From Sphingomonas phyllosphaerae (lineage in GTDB: Bacteria; Pseudomonadota; Alphaproteobacteria; Sphingomonadales; Sphingomonadaceae), in NCBI RefSeq assembly GCF_029623345.1, contig NZ_JAPYKH010000005.1:124001-188000 (forward strand): a stretch of 64,000 nt of DNA, written 5' to 3'. This document shows, piece by piece, positions 50,999 to 64,000 of the stretch. Each line of letters begins with the position of its first letter. Positions within the stretch are counted from its first letter, which is position 1. The notes beneath the pieces were generated by a model, which worked only from the letters and a program-made list of their open reading frames with translations, was not told the DNA's origin and made no database searches. The translations under genes and the position numbers were made by a program.

Positions 50999-51523
50999 CT
51001 ACACCCCTCGTCCGTACACGCGATCGTCGTGCCAGGTCGCGCCGACGAGAAAACGGCGCTCGCCCACGACCGTGAAGCCGTGCTTCTCGTAGAAACGGTG
51101 CGCGCGCCGATTGCCGCCGTACACGCCCAGCAGCACGCGGCCGCATCCGGTTGCCCGCGCGTCGTCGAGCGCGCGCGTGATCAGCGCCGTACCGAGGCCG
51201 GTACCGTGATACGGCACCAGCGCATATATCCGCTTGAGCTCGATATCACCCGGTAGCGGGGCCACCGGCAGGTCGGGCGGGGTGAGCAGGCTGTAGCCGA
51301 CCGGCGCCGCGCCAGGGTCGACCTCGGCCAGCGTCGCCACCGCGCCCCCGTCGAGATAGCGCGCGAACGCCGCCGCGCTGCTGTTGCGCGCGACGTGGGC
51401 GACGATGTCGGCGCCGTCGAGCACGCCCGCGAACGCCTCAAGGAAGGTCGCACCCGCGACCAGCGCGAGCGCGTCCGTATCCCCGGCGCCGGCGCGACGC
51501 AGTCGCCATGCCGGCGCCGTCAT
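50999..51523 (-). CDS. GNAT family N-acetyltransferase
   Basis: 174 residues. WRLRRAGAGDTDALALV at the N-terminus, the acetyl-CoA loop around VPYHGTGLGTALI and a late NRRAHRFYEKHGF are the usual GNAT blocks. Substrate unknown. ATG 51523 is one base downstream of the ndk stop, so it is in the ndk transcript. Confidence 0.87.
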   Translation of the reverse strand: MTAPAWRLRRAGAGDTDALALVAGATFLEAFAGVLDGADIVAHVARNSSAAAFARYLDGGAVATLAEVDPGAAPVGYSLLTPPDLPVAPLPGDIELKRIYALVPYHGTGLGTALITRALDDARATGCGRVLLGVYGGNRRAHRFYEKHGFTVVGERRFLVGATWHDDRVYGRGV

Positions 51524-51524
51524 C

Positions 51525-51947
51525 TCAGCCGACGATCTCTTCGGGCTTGAAGAAGTAAGCGATCTCGATCGCGGCATTCTCGTCCGAGTCCGAGCCGTGC
51601 ACCGTGTTCGCCTCGATCGACTCGGCCAGCTCCTTGCGGATCGTGCCCGGCGCGGCATTGTCCGGGTTGGTCGCGCCCATGATGTCGCGGTTGCGCTGCA
51701 CGGCGTCCTCGCCCTCTAGCACCTGGACGACCACCGGGCCCGAGATCATGAAGCTCACCAGGTCACCGAAGAACGGCCGCTCCTTGTGAACGGCGTAGAA
51801 GCCCTCGGCCTGCTCCTTGGTCATCTGGATGCGCTTGGACGCGACGACGCGGAGCCCTGCCTCCTCGAGCATCTTGGTGACCGCGCCGGTCAGGTTGCGA
51901 CGCGTCGCGTCGGGCTTGATGATCGAAAAGGTACGGTTCGCGGCCAT
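51525..51947 (-). CDS. ndk: Nucleoside diphosphate kinase
   Basis: 140 residues, the standard length. It begins [32 protein letters not shown] contains the phosphorylated His. It equilibrates NTP pools from ATP. ATG 51947 is preferred to an in-frame GTG at 51956, which adds only three residues. Confidence 0.97.
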   Translation of the reverse strand: MAANRTFSIIKPDATRRNLTGAVTKMLEEAGLRVVASKRIQMTKEQAEGFYAVHKERPFFGDLVSFMISGPVVVQVLEGEDAVQRNRDIMGATNPDNAAPGTIRKELAESIEANTVHGSDSDENAAIEIAYFFKPEEIVG

Positions 51948-52021
51948 GACGGTCACGGGCTCCTGCTGATAGATAAGGGAAGTGGCGCTCCCCTAGGCGG
52001 GGGCGTGGCGCGAGGCAAGCG

Positions 52022-52498
52022 CTACGCCGCCTGCTCCCAGCGCCCGCTCTCATTCTGTTTCCAATAGCGCCGCGTCACGCGGGGATGGTCCGCCAGCGCT
52101 TTCCACGCCGCGCGCGCGGGCGCGATCTGATCCTCGGCGAAGAAGTGAAACACCCGATCAAAGTCGAGCGCGTCGTCGCGCCACTCCCCATCAACCAGCG
52201 CGACGTGGCGCGCGCCGTTGGCGGCATCGAGCGCGCCCGCGATCAGTACCGGCTGGCGCCCGTCGTCCGCCTCGCCCAGCCGCGCGTGCGGCAAAAAGCT
52301 TGACGGTGCGTAGCTCCACAGCAGCCGGTCGATCGCGAGCCGCAGCGCCTCCTCGGCGGCGACGATCAGCAGCCGCGCGCCGTTCGCCACCACCTTCTCC
52401 GCCACCTGCGGCAGCGCGCGCTCAAGCGGCATGCGGGTCAGGTGGTAGAAATCCACCTGTACCGTCCGCTCGCTCGGGTCGCCCGCCATCCCACTCAC
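52022..52498 (-). CDS. holC: DNA polymerase III subunit chi
   Basis: 158 residues with the chi pattern: VDFYHLTRMPLERALPQVAEKV at the N-terminus and FDRVFHFF near the end. It bridges the clamp loader and single-strand-binding protein. GTG 52498 overlaps the pepA stop (GTGA). pepA-holC is the order also known in E. coli. Confidence 0.93.
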   Translation of the reverse strand: MSGMAGDPSERTVQVDFYHLTRMPLERALPQVAEKVVANGARLLIVAAEEALRLAIDRLLWSYAPSSFLPHARLGEADDGRQPVLIAGALDAANGARHVALVDGEWRDDALDFDRVFHFFAEDQIAPARAAWKALADHPRVTRRYWKQNESGRWEQAA

Positions 52499-53949
52499 TG
52501 CTCGCAGGCGTCCGCCACGAAGCGGTCGAGCACGCGCACGCCATAGCCGGTCGCGCCCTTAGCCCAGGTCGGCCCGTCCTTGTCGGCCCAGACCATGCCC
52601 GCAATGTCGAGGTGCGCCCAGGCCACACCGGCGTCAACGAAGCGCTGCAGGAACTGCGCCGCGGTGATCGAGCCGGCGCCGCGCGGCCCGACGTTCTTCA
52701 CGTCCGCGATCGGCGAGTCGATCAGCCGGTCATAGGCGTCCGCGAGCGGAAAGCGCCACAGCTGGTCGCCCGAGGCGCGCCCGGCAGCGAGCAGCGCGTC
52801 GGCCAGCGCGTCGTCGTTGCTGAAAAGGCCGCCATATTCGTTGCCGAGGCTGACGATCATCGCGCCGGTCAGCGTGGCGAGGTCGACGATCCGCGTGGGC
52901 TTGTGCTCGCGCTGCACCCAGGTGAGGCAGTCGCACAGCACCAGTCGCCCTTCCGCGTCGGTGTTGATCACCTCGACGGTCTGGCCCGACATGGTGGTGA
53001 CGACGTCGCCCGGCCGCTGCGCGTTGCCGTCGGGCATATTCTCGACCAGCCCCATGACGCCGATGACATTGGCCTTGGCGCCGCGCTTGGCCAGCGCGAG
53101 CATCGCGCCCGCCACCGCCGCGGCGCCGCCCATGTCCCACTTCATGTCCTCCATGCCCGCCGCCGGCTTGATCGAGATGCCGCCGGTGTCGAAGGTGACG
53201 CCCTTGCCGACCAGCGCGGTGAGTGGGACACCCTCCCCCCCACCGCTCCACCGCAGCGCGAGAATGCGCGCCTCGCGGCGCGAACCCTGGCTGACGCCGA
53301 GCAGCGCTCCCATGCCGATGGCGCGCATCTCCTCCTCGGTCAGCACCGTCGCCTCGAGGCCCAGCCCGTCCACCGCTCCGAGCACGCGCTCGACGAAGGT
53401 CTCGGGATAGAGGATGTTGGGCGGCAGCGTGGCGAGCAAGCGGGCGAGCGCCACGCCGTCGGTCACCGCGGCGCGGTCGCGCCAGGCGGAATCGCTGCCC
53501 ACCACGGTGAGCGCCGACAGCGTGGGCTTCTGTTTATCGGCGAGCTTGGTGCGGTATTCGTCGAAGCGCCAGGCGCGCTGCGCCGCGCCCGCCGCGAAGC
53601 GTGCCGCTGCCAGCGGCGCGGCGCCGCTGAGGTCCGCCATCGCGGCGGTGGCTCCGCTGGTGAGCAGCCGCGCGACCAGCGCCCCGCCGGCGCGCTCGTA
53701 AGCGGCATCGTCGCCCGCGCCGACCCCGAGCAGCAGCACGCGTCGCGCGCCGTCCTCCACAGGGACGAACAGCTCGGCCGCGCCGCCTGCCTCGCCGTCG
53801 AAACGCTGACCCGCGGCCGCCGCGGCGAGCAGCGCGTCGGCACCCTCGACCAGCCCGGCGGTGCCGCCGCCCTTCTGTACCGGCAGCACCAGCACCTCGC
53901 CCGCGGCGGGGGCGGTGTCGGGGCGGGTGGCGGCGAACGCGATCTTCAT
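52495..53949 (-). CDS. pepA: Leucyl aminopeptidase (M17 family)
   Basis: A 484-residue hexameric metalloprotease type enzyme. The M17 signature reads NTDAEGRLVL, and VGKGVTFDTGGISIKP supplies further metal ligands. It removes N-terminal residues from peptides; some PepA proteins also bind DNA in Xer recombination at plasmid cer sites. ATG 53949 has AAGGA seven bases before it; an in-frame ATG at 53970 is the alternative. Divergent from lptD. Confidence 0.95.
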   Translation of the reverse strand: MKIAFAATRPDTAPAAGEVLVLPVQKGGGTAGLVEGADALLAAAAAGQRFDGEAGGAAELFVPVEDGARRVLLLGVGAGDDAAYERAGGALVARLLTSGATAAMADLSGAAPLAAARFAAGAAQRAWRFDEYRTKLADKQKPTLSALTVVGSDSAWRDRAAVTDGVALARLLATLPPNILYPETFVERVLGAVDGLGLEATVLTEEEMRAIGMGALLGVSQGSRREARILALRWSGGGEGVPLTALVGKGVTFDTGGISIKPAAGMEDMKWDMGGAAAVAGAMLALAKRGAKANVIGVMGLVENMPDGNAQRPGDVVTTMSGQTVEVINTDAEGRLVLCDCLTWVQREHKPTRIVDLATLTGAMIVSLGNEYGGLFSNDDALADALLAAGRASGDQLWRFPLADAYDRLIDSPIADVKNVGPRGAGSITAAQFLQRFVDAGVAWAHLDIAGMVWADKDGPTWAKGATGYGVRVLDRFVADACEQ

Positions 53950-54094
53950 GCGACTGTCCTTCTCGATCATGCGCGTTGAATAGGGCCGAGCGCGTCAACT
54001 GGCAAAGCGTTGCAGCCGCGCCTGTGCGATGCGATAGGGCGGCGTTGCGCCGTCGCCATCCCGGCCGCGCGCGCGGGGGTGCAACGGGAGCGAC

Positions 54095-56338
54095 GTGACG
54101 CGTAACGATCTTCTCGCCGGCGGCGCGCTGTGGCTGCTCGCCACCGTACCGGCCGCGGCGCAGGCACCGGCCGCGCCAGTCGCCCCGGCGACGCCCGCCG
54201 CCGCGGCGCCTACGCCCGCTCCCGCGAGCGAGACCGAGCAGGTGCAGTTCAGCGCCGCCGCGCTCGAATATGACACCAACGCCGACATCGTCACAGCGAC
54301 CGGCGAGGTGCGGATGACGCGCGGCGCCGACCGGCTGCGCGCCGAGCGCGTGGTATGGAACCGTAAGAGCGGCAAGGTGGTCGCGACCGGCAATGTCGCG
54401 GTAACCGACCCCGAGGGCGACATCGCTTATGGCGACTCGATCGAGCTGACCGACACGCTGCGCGACGGCCTGGTCGACAATCTGCTGGTGGTGCTCGAGC
54501 AGGGCGGGCGGCTCGCCGCGTTGCGCGGGACGCGCGAGCCGAGCGGCATCTACAATCTCGACCACGCGGTCTATTCTCCCTGCGCGGTGACCGACTCGGA
54601 CGGCTGCCCCAAGGAGCCCGCCTGGAAGATCACCGCGGTCAAAGTGACCTATGACGCCGACCGCCAGCGTGTCTCGTACGAGGGCGCGCGCTTCCACCTC
54701 TTCGGCCTGACCAGCCCCTCGCTGCCGCGCTTCAGCCACTCAATTGCGCAGAGCAACGATAGCGGCCTGCTCACCCCGTCGATCGGCCTCACTCGTCTCA
54801 ACGGCGCCGAGCTGGTGCTGCCGTTCAACTTCGCGCTCGGCCCGAACCGCTCGCTCGTCATCGCGCCGCACCTGTTCTCGTCCGAGGTGCCGATGCTCGA
54901 GGCGCGCTACAGCGCGGTCAACGAGCTCGGCGCTTATTCGATCGCGGGCTATGCCACCAGCAGCCGGCGCAGCGACGACCTCTCGAGCGGCTTCATCTCG
55001 GACACGACCCGCGCCTTCCGCGGCTATCTCGACGGCAGCGGGCGCTTCCAGCTCGATCCCAACTGGAGCATCTCGGGCTCGATGCGGATCGTGACCGACC
55101 GCACCTTCCTGCGCCGCTACGACATCTCCAACGACGACCGGCTGCGCACCACGATCGCGCTCGAGCGGATCGACACCGACAGCTACTTCTCGCTCGCGGG
55201 CTGGGCGGTGCAGACGCTGCGCGTCGGCGACCGCCAGGGCATGCAACCGGTGGCGCTGCCCGAGCTGGACTATCGCCGCCGCATCACCGATGCGCCGCTC
55301 GGCGGCGTGCTCCAGCTTCAGCTCAACACGCTCGCGATCGGGCGCAAGGCGGGCCAGGACACGCAGCGCGCCTTCGCCAGCGCGCGCTGGGACTGGCGCG
55401 GCGTCACCGTCGCGGGTCAGGAAGTCACGCTGACCGCTTACGCCCGCGGCGACGCCTATAATTCGGACGACACGGTCGCCACCGCGGTCGACCAGTATCG
55501 CGGCGTCGAGGGCTTTCAGACGCGCGCGATCGGCGCGCTCGCCGCCGACGTGCGCTGGCCCTTCGTCGGCGAGCTGTTCGGCGGGTTGCAGCGCTTCTCG
55601 CCACGGGTCCAGGTCGTGGCGACGCCGCGCACGCGCAACATCCAGGTGCCCAACGAAGACGCGCGGGCGGTCGACCTGGAGGATTCCAACCTGTTCGCGC
55701 TCAACCGCTTCCCGGGTTACGACCGCTGGGAGGATTCGAGCCGCGTGACCTATGGCGCGGACTGGTCGCTCGACCTGCCCGGCGTTGCGATCACCACCAA
55801 CGTCGGGCAGAGCTACCGCCTCAACTCGCGACCGAGCATCCTGCCCGATGGCACCGGCCTGTCGGACCGCTTCTCCGACATCGTCGGTCGCACCAACGTG
55901 CGGATCGGCGAGTTCGTCACGCTCACGCACCGCTACCGGCTCGACAAGGACAACTTCGCGGTGCGCCGCAACGAACTCGACGCCACGGTCGGCTCGCGCC
56001 GCACCTACGCGAGTGTCGGCTACCTCCGCCTCAACCGCGACATCACCGAGCTGGAGGATCTGCAGGACCGCGAGGAAGTCCGCGCCGGCGGACGCGTCGC
56101 CTTCGCGCGCTTCTGGTCGCTGTGGGGCTCGGCGGTGGTCGACCTCACCGACCGCGCCGAGGACCCGTTGTCGCAGGCCGACGGCTTCACCCCGATCCGC
56201 CACCGGCTCGGCGTCGCTTATCAGGACGATTGTCTCGAATTGGGCATGACCTGGAAGCGCGATTATCGCACCGTCGGCGATGCCCGCCGCGGCGACAGTT
56301 ACCTGTTGACGCTTTCCTTCAAGAACCTCGGCCGCTAA
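54095..56338 (+). CDS. lptD: LPS-assembly outer-membrane protein LptD
   Basis: 747 residues: signal peptide (LAGGALWLLATVPAAAQ), an OstA/LptA-like jellyroll with YDTNADIVTATGEVRM, then a long beta-barrel. Three cysteines are visible: YSPCAV, DGCPKEP and a C-terminal DDCLELG. It inserts LPS at the cell surface with LptE. GTG 54095 follows GGGAG by five bases. It heads a lptD-surA-pdxA-rsmA order known from E. coli. Confidence 0.95.
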   Translation: MTRNDLLAGGALWLLATVPAAAQAPAAPVAPATPAAAAPTPAPASETEQVQFSAAALEYDTNADIVTATGEVRMTRGADRLRAERVVWNRKSGKVVATGNVAVTDPEGDIAYGDSIELTDTLRDGLVDNLLVVLEQGGRLAALRGTREPSGIYNLDHAVYSPCAVTDSDGCPKEPAWKITAVKVTYDADRQRVSYEGARFHLFGLTSPSLPRFSHSIAQSNDSGLLTPSIGLTRLNGAELVLPFNFALGPNRSLVIAPHLFSSEVPMLEARYSAVNELGAYSIAGYATSSRRSDDLSSGFISDTTRAFRGYLDGSGRFQLDPNWSISGSMRIVTDRTFLRRYDISNDDRLRTTIALERIDTDSYFSLAGWAVQTLRVGDRQGMQPVALPELDYRRRITDAPLGGVLQLQLNTLAIGRKAGQDTQRAFASARWDWRGVTVAGQEVTLTAYARGDAYNSDDTVATAVDQYRGVEGFQTRAIGALAADVRWPFVGELFGGLQRFSPRVQVVATPRTRNIQVPNEDARAVDLEDSNLFALNRFPGYDRWEDSSRVTYGADWSLDLPGVAITTNVGQSYRLNSRPSILPDGTGLSDRFSDIVGRTNVRIGEFVTLTHRYRLDKDNFAVRRNELDATVGSRRTYASVGYLRLNRDITELEDLQDREEVRAGGRVAFARFWSLWGSAVVDLTDRAEDPLSQADGFTPIRHRLGVAYQDDCLELGMTWKRDYRTVGDARRGDSYLLTLSFKNLGR

Positions 56339-56449
56339 GCCCCTGTTCAGTTCGCTCCGGGCAGGAACGGCCGCTGCGGCCCTTGTCCGGGAGCCGTGGT
56401 GGACGCGATCGACGTGCGGCGACGCGATAGGGATTTCGAGATACACGTG

Positions 56450-57844
56450 ATGATCAAGACGAGGCGCGCGACGCTGACCCGCCGGTTGCTGGCGGCGCTG
56501 CTGATGGTGGGGACGGCCGGCGTGGCGATCGCGCAGACCGCCGCTCAGTCGGCCGGGGCCGATCAGGACGGCGCCGAGCAGGAGGCGCAGGGCGTCGACC
56601 CGACCGGGCTCGGCCTGCCCGCCAACCTCCAGGTGTTCGGCAACGTCGATCCAAACATCCGCAAGGCGACCGCGATCGTCAACGAGGCAGTGATCACGCG
56701 CACCGACGTCGACCAGCGCGTCGCGCTGGTTGCCGCCGCCAATAACGTTAAATTGTCCGATCAGGAGCGCGATCGCCTCCAGCTTCAGGTGCTGCGCCAG
56801 CTGATCGATGAGACGCTGGAGATCCAGCAGGCGAAGACCGCCGACGTCACCATCACCAAGGACCAGATCGACCAGAGCTTCGCCCGCGTCGCGCGCAACT
56901 TCGGCAAGACGCCCGAGCAGTTCGCCGCCTTCCTGCGCGAGAACGGCTCGTCCGACCGTTCGATCCGCCGTCAGATCGAGGGCGAGCTGGCGTGGAGCCG
57001 CTATCTCAGCAAGCGGGTCGAGCCGTTCGTCAACGTCGGTGACGAGGAAGTGAAGGCGATCCTTGACCGGCTCGAGGCGGCCAAGGGCACCGAGGAGTTC
57101 CACCTCAACGAGATCTATCTCGGCGCGACGCCCGACCGGCAGGAGCAGGTGTTCACCAACGCGCGCCAGCTGATCGCCGAGATCGGCCAGGGCAAGGCGC
57201 CCTTCGCCTATTTCGCGCGCAACTTCTCCGAAGCCTCGACCCGCGGCGTCGGCGGCGATCTCGGCTGGGTGCGCGCCGCGCAGCTGCCCGATGCGCTGGC
57301 CCAGACGGCGACGACGATGCAGGTCGGCCAGGTCGCCGGTCCGGTGGCGACGCCCGGCGGCTTCTCGATCCTCTACCTCGTCGACAAGCGCCGCGTCGGC
57401 AGCGCCGACCCGCGCGACTCGCGGCTCAGCCTGAAGCAGCTGACGATCAAGTTCCCCAATGGCACCACCCAGGCGCAGGCGACCGCGCGCACCTCCGCCT
57501 TCGCCGAGGCGATCCAGAAGCTGCAGGGCTGCGGCTCGGTCGACAAGGTCGCCGCGACGCTCAATGCCGAGGTGGTCAACAACGACGCGATCCGCATCCG
57601 CGACCTGCCGCCGCAGCTGCAGAACATCATGGTCAACCTTCAGGTCGGCCAGGCCACCCCGCCGTTCGGCTCGCCGACCGAAGGCGTCCGTACGCTGGTG
57701 CTGTGCGGGCGCGACGAGGCCCAGGGTGGCCAGTTGCCCGGCGCGCAGCAGGTGCAGAGCCAGCTCGAGCAACAGCGTGTCAATCTGCGCGCGCAACAGG
57801 CGCTCCGCGACCTGCGTCGCGACGCGGTGATCGAGTATCGCTGA
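56450..57844 (+). CDS. surA: SurA-type periplasmic peptidyl-prolyl isomerase/chaperone
   Basis: 464 residues with a signal peptide (LTRRLLAALLMVGTAGVAIAQ). The N-terminal SurA_N region reads AIVNEAVITRTDVDQRVALV. A parvulin domain follows, with FSEASTRGVGGDLGWV and GFSILYLVDKR, and a second less typical one. It assists folding of outer-membrane proteins such as LptD next door. ATG 56450 is used; a GTG one codon upstream is possible. Confidence 0.92.
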   Translation: MIKTRRATLTRRLLAALLMVGTAGVAIAQTAAQSAGADQDGAEQEAQGVDPTGLGLPANLQVFGNVDPNIRKATAIVNEAVITRTDVDQRVALVAAANNVKLSDQERDRLQLQVLRQLIDETLEIQQAKTADVTITKDQIDQSFARVARNFGKTPEQFAAFLRENGSSDRSIRRQIEGELAWSRYLSKRVEPFVNVGDEEVKAILDRLEAAKGTEEFHLNEIYLGATPDRQEQVFTNARQLIAEIGQGKAPFAYFARNFSEASTRGVGGDLGWVRAAQLPDALAQTATTMQVGQVAGPVATPGGFSILYLVDKRRVGSADPRDSRLSLKQLTIKFPNGTTQAQATARTSAFAEAIQKLQGCGSVDKVAATLNAEVVNNDAIRIRDLPPQLQNIMVNLQVGQATPPFGSPTEGVRTLVLCGRDEAQGGQLPGAQQVQSQLEQQRVNLRAQQALRDLRRDAVIEYR

Positions 57845-57854
57845 GGATCGACGC

Positions 57855-58856
57855 GTGACCCAGCCGATCGTGATCTCGATGGGGGACCCCGCGGGGATCG
57901 GCCCCGAGACGATCGCCAAGGCGTGGATGGAACGCGAGGCGCGCGCGCTCCCGCCGTTCGTCGCGGTCGGCGACGTGCGCGCAGTGGCACGCGTGTGGGA
58001 CGGGCCGATAGCGCCGGTGAGCGACCTCGCCGCGGTCGACCGCGTGTTCGCCGAGGCGCTGCCGGTGCTCACCGTGCAGGACGGGGGCGAGATCGTGCCG
58101 GGCCAACCCGACGCCGACGGCGCGCGCTGCGCGCTGCACGCGCTGGAACTCGCCGCCGGGCTGGTGCGCTCGGGCGCTGGCCGCGCCTTGGTGACCGGGC
58201 CGGTGTCCAAGTCGCAGCTCTACGGCGTCGGCTTCACCCACCCCGGCCAGACCGAGTTTGTCGCCGAGCGCTGCGGTATCGCGCGCGACAATGCGGTGAT
58301 GATGCTGGCCGGTCCTGGGCTGCGCGTGGTGCCGATCACGACGCACGTCGCGCTCGCCACGGTGTCGGGGCTGCTGAGCGTCGAGCTGATCGTTGCCAAG
58401 GCGCGCGTGACCGCGCGCGGGCTGACGCGCAACTTCGGGATCGACGCGCCGCGGCTCGCCTTCGCGGGGTTCAACCCGCACGCGGGCGAGGACGGCACGA
58501 TGGGGCGCGAGGAAATCGACGTGATCCGCCCCGCGATCGAGCAACTGGTCGCGGAGGGGATAGACGCGCGCGGCCCCTTCCCCGCCGACACGATGTTCCA
58601 TGCCCGCGCTCGTGAACAGTATGACGCGGCTTTGTGCTGCTACCACGACCAGGCGCTGGTGCCGCTCAAGACGCTTCACTTCGACGACGGGGTCAACATC
58701 ACGCTGGGGCTGCCGATCGTGCGCACCTCGCCCGATCATGGCACCGCCTTCGGCATCGCCGGCAAAGGCGTGGCCCATCCCGGCGCGACGATTGCCGCGA
58801 TCGCGATGGCCGACGCCGCGGCACGCCAGCGCGCGCGCTGCGCCACCGTGGCGTGA
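57855..58856 (+). CDS. pdxA: 4-hydroxythreonine-4-phosphate dehydrogenase
   Basis: A 333-residue enzyme of pyridoxal-phosphate synthesis. [16 protein letters not shown] at the N-terminus, TGPVSKSQL, the metal-site GFTHPGQTE and the later [11 protein letters not shown] are characteristic. GTG 57855; the stop overlaps the rsmA GTG (GTGA). Confidence 0.97.
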   Translation: MTQPIVISMGDPAGIGPETIAKAWMEREARALPPFVAVGDVRAVARVWDGPIAPVSDLAAVDRVFAEALPVLTVQDGGEIVPGQPDADGARCALHALELAAGLVRSGAGRALVTGPVSKSQLYGVGFTHPGQTEFVAERCGIARDNAVMMLAGPGLRVVPITTHVALATVSGLLSVELIVAKARVTARGLTRNFGIDAPRLAFAGFNPHAGEDGTMGREEIDVIRPAIEQLVAEGIDARGPFPADTMFHARAREQYDAALCCYHDQALVPLKTLHFDDGVNITLGLPIVRTSPDHGTAFGIAGKGVAHPGATIAAIAMADAAARQRARCATVA

Positions 58857-59701
58857 GCGAGGCGCCCGCGTCGGTGACGCTTCCGCCGCTGCGCGACGTG
58901 ATCGCGCGCTACGGCCTTAACGCGTCCAAGGCGCTGGGACAGAACTTCCTGTTCGACTCGCAGCTGCTCGCCCGCATCGCGCGCGTGCCGGGCGATCTCG
59001 CCAGCGCCGAGGTGCTCGAGGTCGGCCCCGGTCCGGGCGGACTGACGCGCGCGCTGCTCGCCGCGGGCGCGCGCGTCACCGCGATCGAGCGCGACCGTCG
59101 CTGCATCCCCGCCCTGGCCGAACTGGGCGCGGCGTATCCGGGACAGCTGGAGGTGATCGAAGGCGACGCCACCGTGATCGACGCGCGCGCGCTGTTCACG
59201 ACCGCGCCGCACATCGTCTCCAACCTGCCCTATAACGTCGGCACTGCGTTGCTGGTCGATTGGCTCTCGGCCGAGTGGCGCCCGTGGTGGCAGTCGCTCA
59301 CCCTGATGTTCCAGCGCGAGGTGGCGGAGCGGATCGTCGCGCCGGTCGGCGGCGAGGCCTATGGCCGGCTCGCGGTCCTCGCGCAGTGGCGCGCCAGCGC
59401 GCGGATCGCGATGCCGGTCCACCGCTCGGCCTTTACCCCGCCGCCCAAGGTGATGTCGGCGGTGGTTCATATCGTGCCCGAGGACGCGCCGGAGGGCGTC
59501 CGGCTGGCGACGCTCGAGCGCTTGACCGCGGCGGCTTTCGGACAGCGGCGCAAGATGCTGCGGCAGAGCCTGCGCGGCGTGCCCGGCGCGATCGCCGCGA
59601 CCGAGGCGGAGGGGATCGACCCGACGCGGCGCGCGGAGACGGTCAGCGTCGCCGAGTTCGTCGCGGTGGCGCGGCGGCTGGATAGTGAGCGGGGCGGCTG
59701 A
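58853..59701 (+). CDS. rsmA: 16S rRNA (A1518/A1519-N6)-dimethyltransferase RsmA
   Basis: A 282-residue KsgA-type methyltransferase acting late in 30S assembly. The target loop [13 protein letters not shown] motif [14 protein letters not shown], and catalytic NLPYNVGT are in order, followed by [15 protein letters not shown] 58853, overlapping pdxA. The longer open frame upstream lies inside pdxA and is not real. Confidence 0.97.
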   Translation: MSEAPASVTLPPLRDVIARYGLNASKALGQNFLFDSQLLARIARVPGDLASAEVLEVGPGPGGLTRALLAAGARVTAIERDRRCIPALAELGAAYPGQLEVIEGDATVIDARALFTTAPHIVSNLPYNVGTALLVDWLSAEWRPWWQSLTLMFQREVAERIVAPVGGEAYGRLAVLAQWRASARIAMPVHRSAFTPPPKVMSAVVHIVPEDAPEGVRLATLERLTAAAFGQRRKMLRQSLRGVPGAIAATEAEGIDPTRRAETVSVAEFVAVARRLDSERGG

Positions 59702-59755
59702 GCTGCGGAGGTGGGCCGCTCCACCAACGCCGGCTGCCACTCCACCACAACCGCC

Positions 59756-59840
59756 ACCCCGGCGGAAGCCGGTGTCCAGTTAAGGATGGCAGCCGACCGC
59801 GCGAAGGTCTTCGCTCCTGGTTCCCGGCCTGCGCCGGGGC
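59756..59840. repeat. Intergenic palindromic repeat, family C, copy 2
   Basis: Arms 59756-59779 and 59817-59840 are imperfect reverse complements sharing CCCCGGCG and GGCCGG-type cores, as in the copy at 39781. It is between the convergent rsmA and greA. The rest of the 201-base gap holds nothing I recognise. Confidence 0.8.
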
Positions 59841-59902
59841 AACAAGGACGGGGAGCCGCTAGCTCAGCTGAAGGTCAGTGCTGCGTCGACCATAACGTGG
59901 CT

Positions 59903-60379
59903 TCAGATGAACTCGATCTTTGACACCACATAATACCGGTCGCCCGCGGGCACAGCGACCTCGACCTCGTCGTCGACACTGCGCCCGATCAGCGCGCGGC
60001 CGAGCGGTGAGTTGTAGCTGATACGACCGGTCTTCGCGTCGGCCTCGGTCTGGCCGACGATCTGATAGCGCACCGGCTTGTCGTCCTCGTCGATCAGCGT
60101 GACGGTGGCGCCAAACACGATCTTGTCGCCCGACAGATCGCGCGGGTCGATGATCTGCGCGCGGCTGAGCTTGTCCTCGATGTCGGCGATGGACGCCTCG
60201 ATCTGGCCCTGGCGCTCCTTGGCGGCGTGATATTCCGCATTCTCCGAGAGATCGCCGTGCGCTCGCGCTTCCTCGATCGCGTCGACGATCTGCGGCCGCT
60301 CGGTCTTGAGGCGCTTGAGATCAGCGTTCAGCTTCTCATAGCCCTCCTGCAGCATCGGCATCTTCTCGACCGTCGCCAT
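59903..60379 (-). CDS. greA: Transcription elongation factor GreA
   Basis: 158 residues. The N-terminal coiled coil ends in the acidic tip [14 protein letters not shown], which reaches the RNA polymerase active site and drives cleavage of backtracked transcripts. The C-terminal FKBP-like domain has [13 protein letters not shown] 60379 lies 75 bases after the carB stop, so it may share that transcript. Confidence 0.97.
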   Translation of the reverse strand: MATVEKMPMLQEGYEKLNADLKRLKTERPQIVDAIEEARAHGDLSENAEYHAAKERQGQIEASIADIEDKLSRAQIIDPRDLSGDKIVFGATVTLIDEDDKPVRYQIVGQTEADAKTGRISYNSPLGRALIGRSVDDEVEVAVPAGDRYYVVSKIEFI

Positions 60380-60454
60380 CGTCTATCCTTCGAATAACAC
60401 CCCCCGAGCGGTCGCGTCGTCGCGATCGCCCGCACCATCCGGATTGTCTGGGGA

Positions 60455-63799
<3,345 letters not shown>

Positions 63800-63877
63800 G
63801 CGTCAGGTCCTGCCTTCAAGGCTTCTTGTCTCGGGAGACGGCGCGCCGTCCGCCCGCTATGTCGTCACCGTGCGGCG

Positions 63878-64000
63878 TCAGGCCGCGCGCAGCGCCGCCA
63901 CGAACCGCTCGAACAGATACAGGCTGTCCTGCGGCCCCGGGCTCGCCTCTGGGTGATATTGCACGCTGAACGCGGGACGGTCGGTCAGCTCGAGCCCGGC
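63878..64000 (-). CDS. carA: Carbamoyl-phosphate synthase small subunit, C-terminal end only
   Basis: Only the last 40 codons are in the window. The frame reads [20 protein letters not shown], then [14 protein letters not shown] and a TGA. QYHPE supplies the His and Glu of the class I glutamine-amidotransferase triad. It is upstream of carB on the same strand, as in other bacteria. Confidence 0.9.
   Translation of the reverse strand, partial: AGLELTDRPAFSVQYHPEASPGPQDSLYLFERFVAALRAA

Noticed and set aside
59853-59870. GCCGCTAGCTCAGCTGAA resembles a tRNA D arm
   Set aside because: No acceptor, anticodon or T arm can be built around it; it adjoins repeat C2 by chance.

Overview
The window is GC-rich chromosomal DNA from an alphaproteobacterium, most likely a sphingomonad (Sphingomonas or a close relative). 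The evidence is the gene order dusB-ntrB-ntrC-ntrY-ntrX-hfq-hflX, a fused ispDF, a short FtsY without the acidic N-terminal domain, a Mg-type HemB, an HdaA-type DnaA regulator and an Hfq made of two Sm domains. I see no rRNA, prophage, insertion sequence or CRISPR array.

Layout. 1-6904: the end of psd, then acs, yciB, ftsY, mtaB and a lipid kinase on the minus strand. 6983-11229: hemB, two GNAT acetyltransferases and a membrane-anchored spermidine-synthase-like protein, with overlapping reading frames. 11271-12792: a lipoprotein gene, two identical tRNA-Arg(ACG) genes, a small unknown gene and tRNA-Ser(TGA). 12793-19964: a cell-wall and core operon (lytic transglycosylase, D,D-carboxypeptidase, tmk, holB, metG, tatD, an MBL hydrolase and a 54-residue membrane protein). 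19954-19981: a candidate chromosome-dimer resolution site (dif). 20014-25134: a block that looks accessory (orphan membrane protein, GH130 enzyme, exported small protein, alpha/beta hydrolase, M20 amidohydrolase, exported VOC protein). 25173-39053: mazG, the convergent hflX-hfq-ntrXYCB-dusB cluster, ispDF, pncC, ratA-like and lipA. 39108-53949: carbonic anhydrase, aspS, rnd with an I78-type inhibitor, the polyphosphate genes ppx-ppk1 coupled to hda, purMN, ndk and pepA-holC. 54095-64000: lptD-surA-pdxA-rsmA, greA, carB and the end of carA.

The most notable signal is the replication-terminus signature. The 28-bp dif candidate sits in very GC-rich DNA and overlaps the stop codon of the 54-residue gene. 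Reading by eye, every GGGNAGGG octamer I found (the FtsK-orienting KOPS motif of E. coli) points at it: seven on the plus strand to its left, nine on the minus strand to its right, and none in the opposite sense. The window therefore appears to straddle the terminus.

A second pattern is that every convergent gene pair with a real gap between its 3' ends carries a large imperfect palindrome from one of three repeat families. These could serve as bidirectional terminators. Within operons most neighbouring frames share 4 bases (ATGA, GTGA, TTGA), which suggests translational coupling, for example tmk-holB, tatD-MBL, ntrC-ntrB-dusB, ppx-ppk1-hda-DUF2066, purM-purN and pdxA-rsmA.
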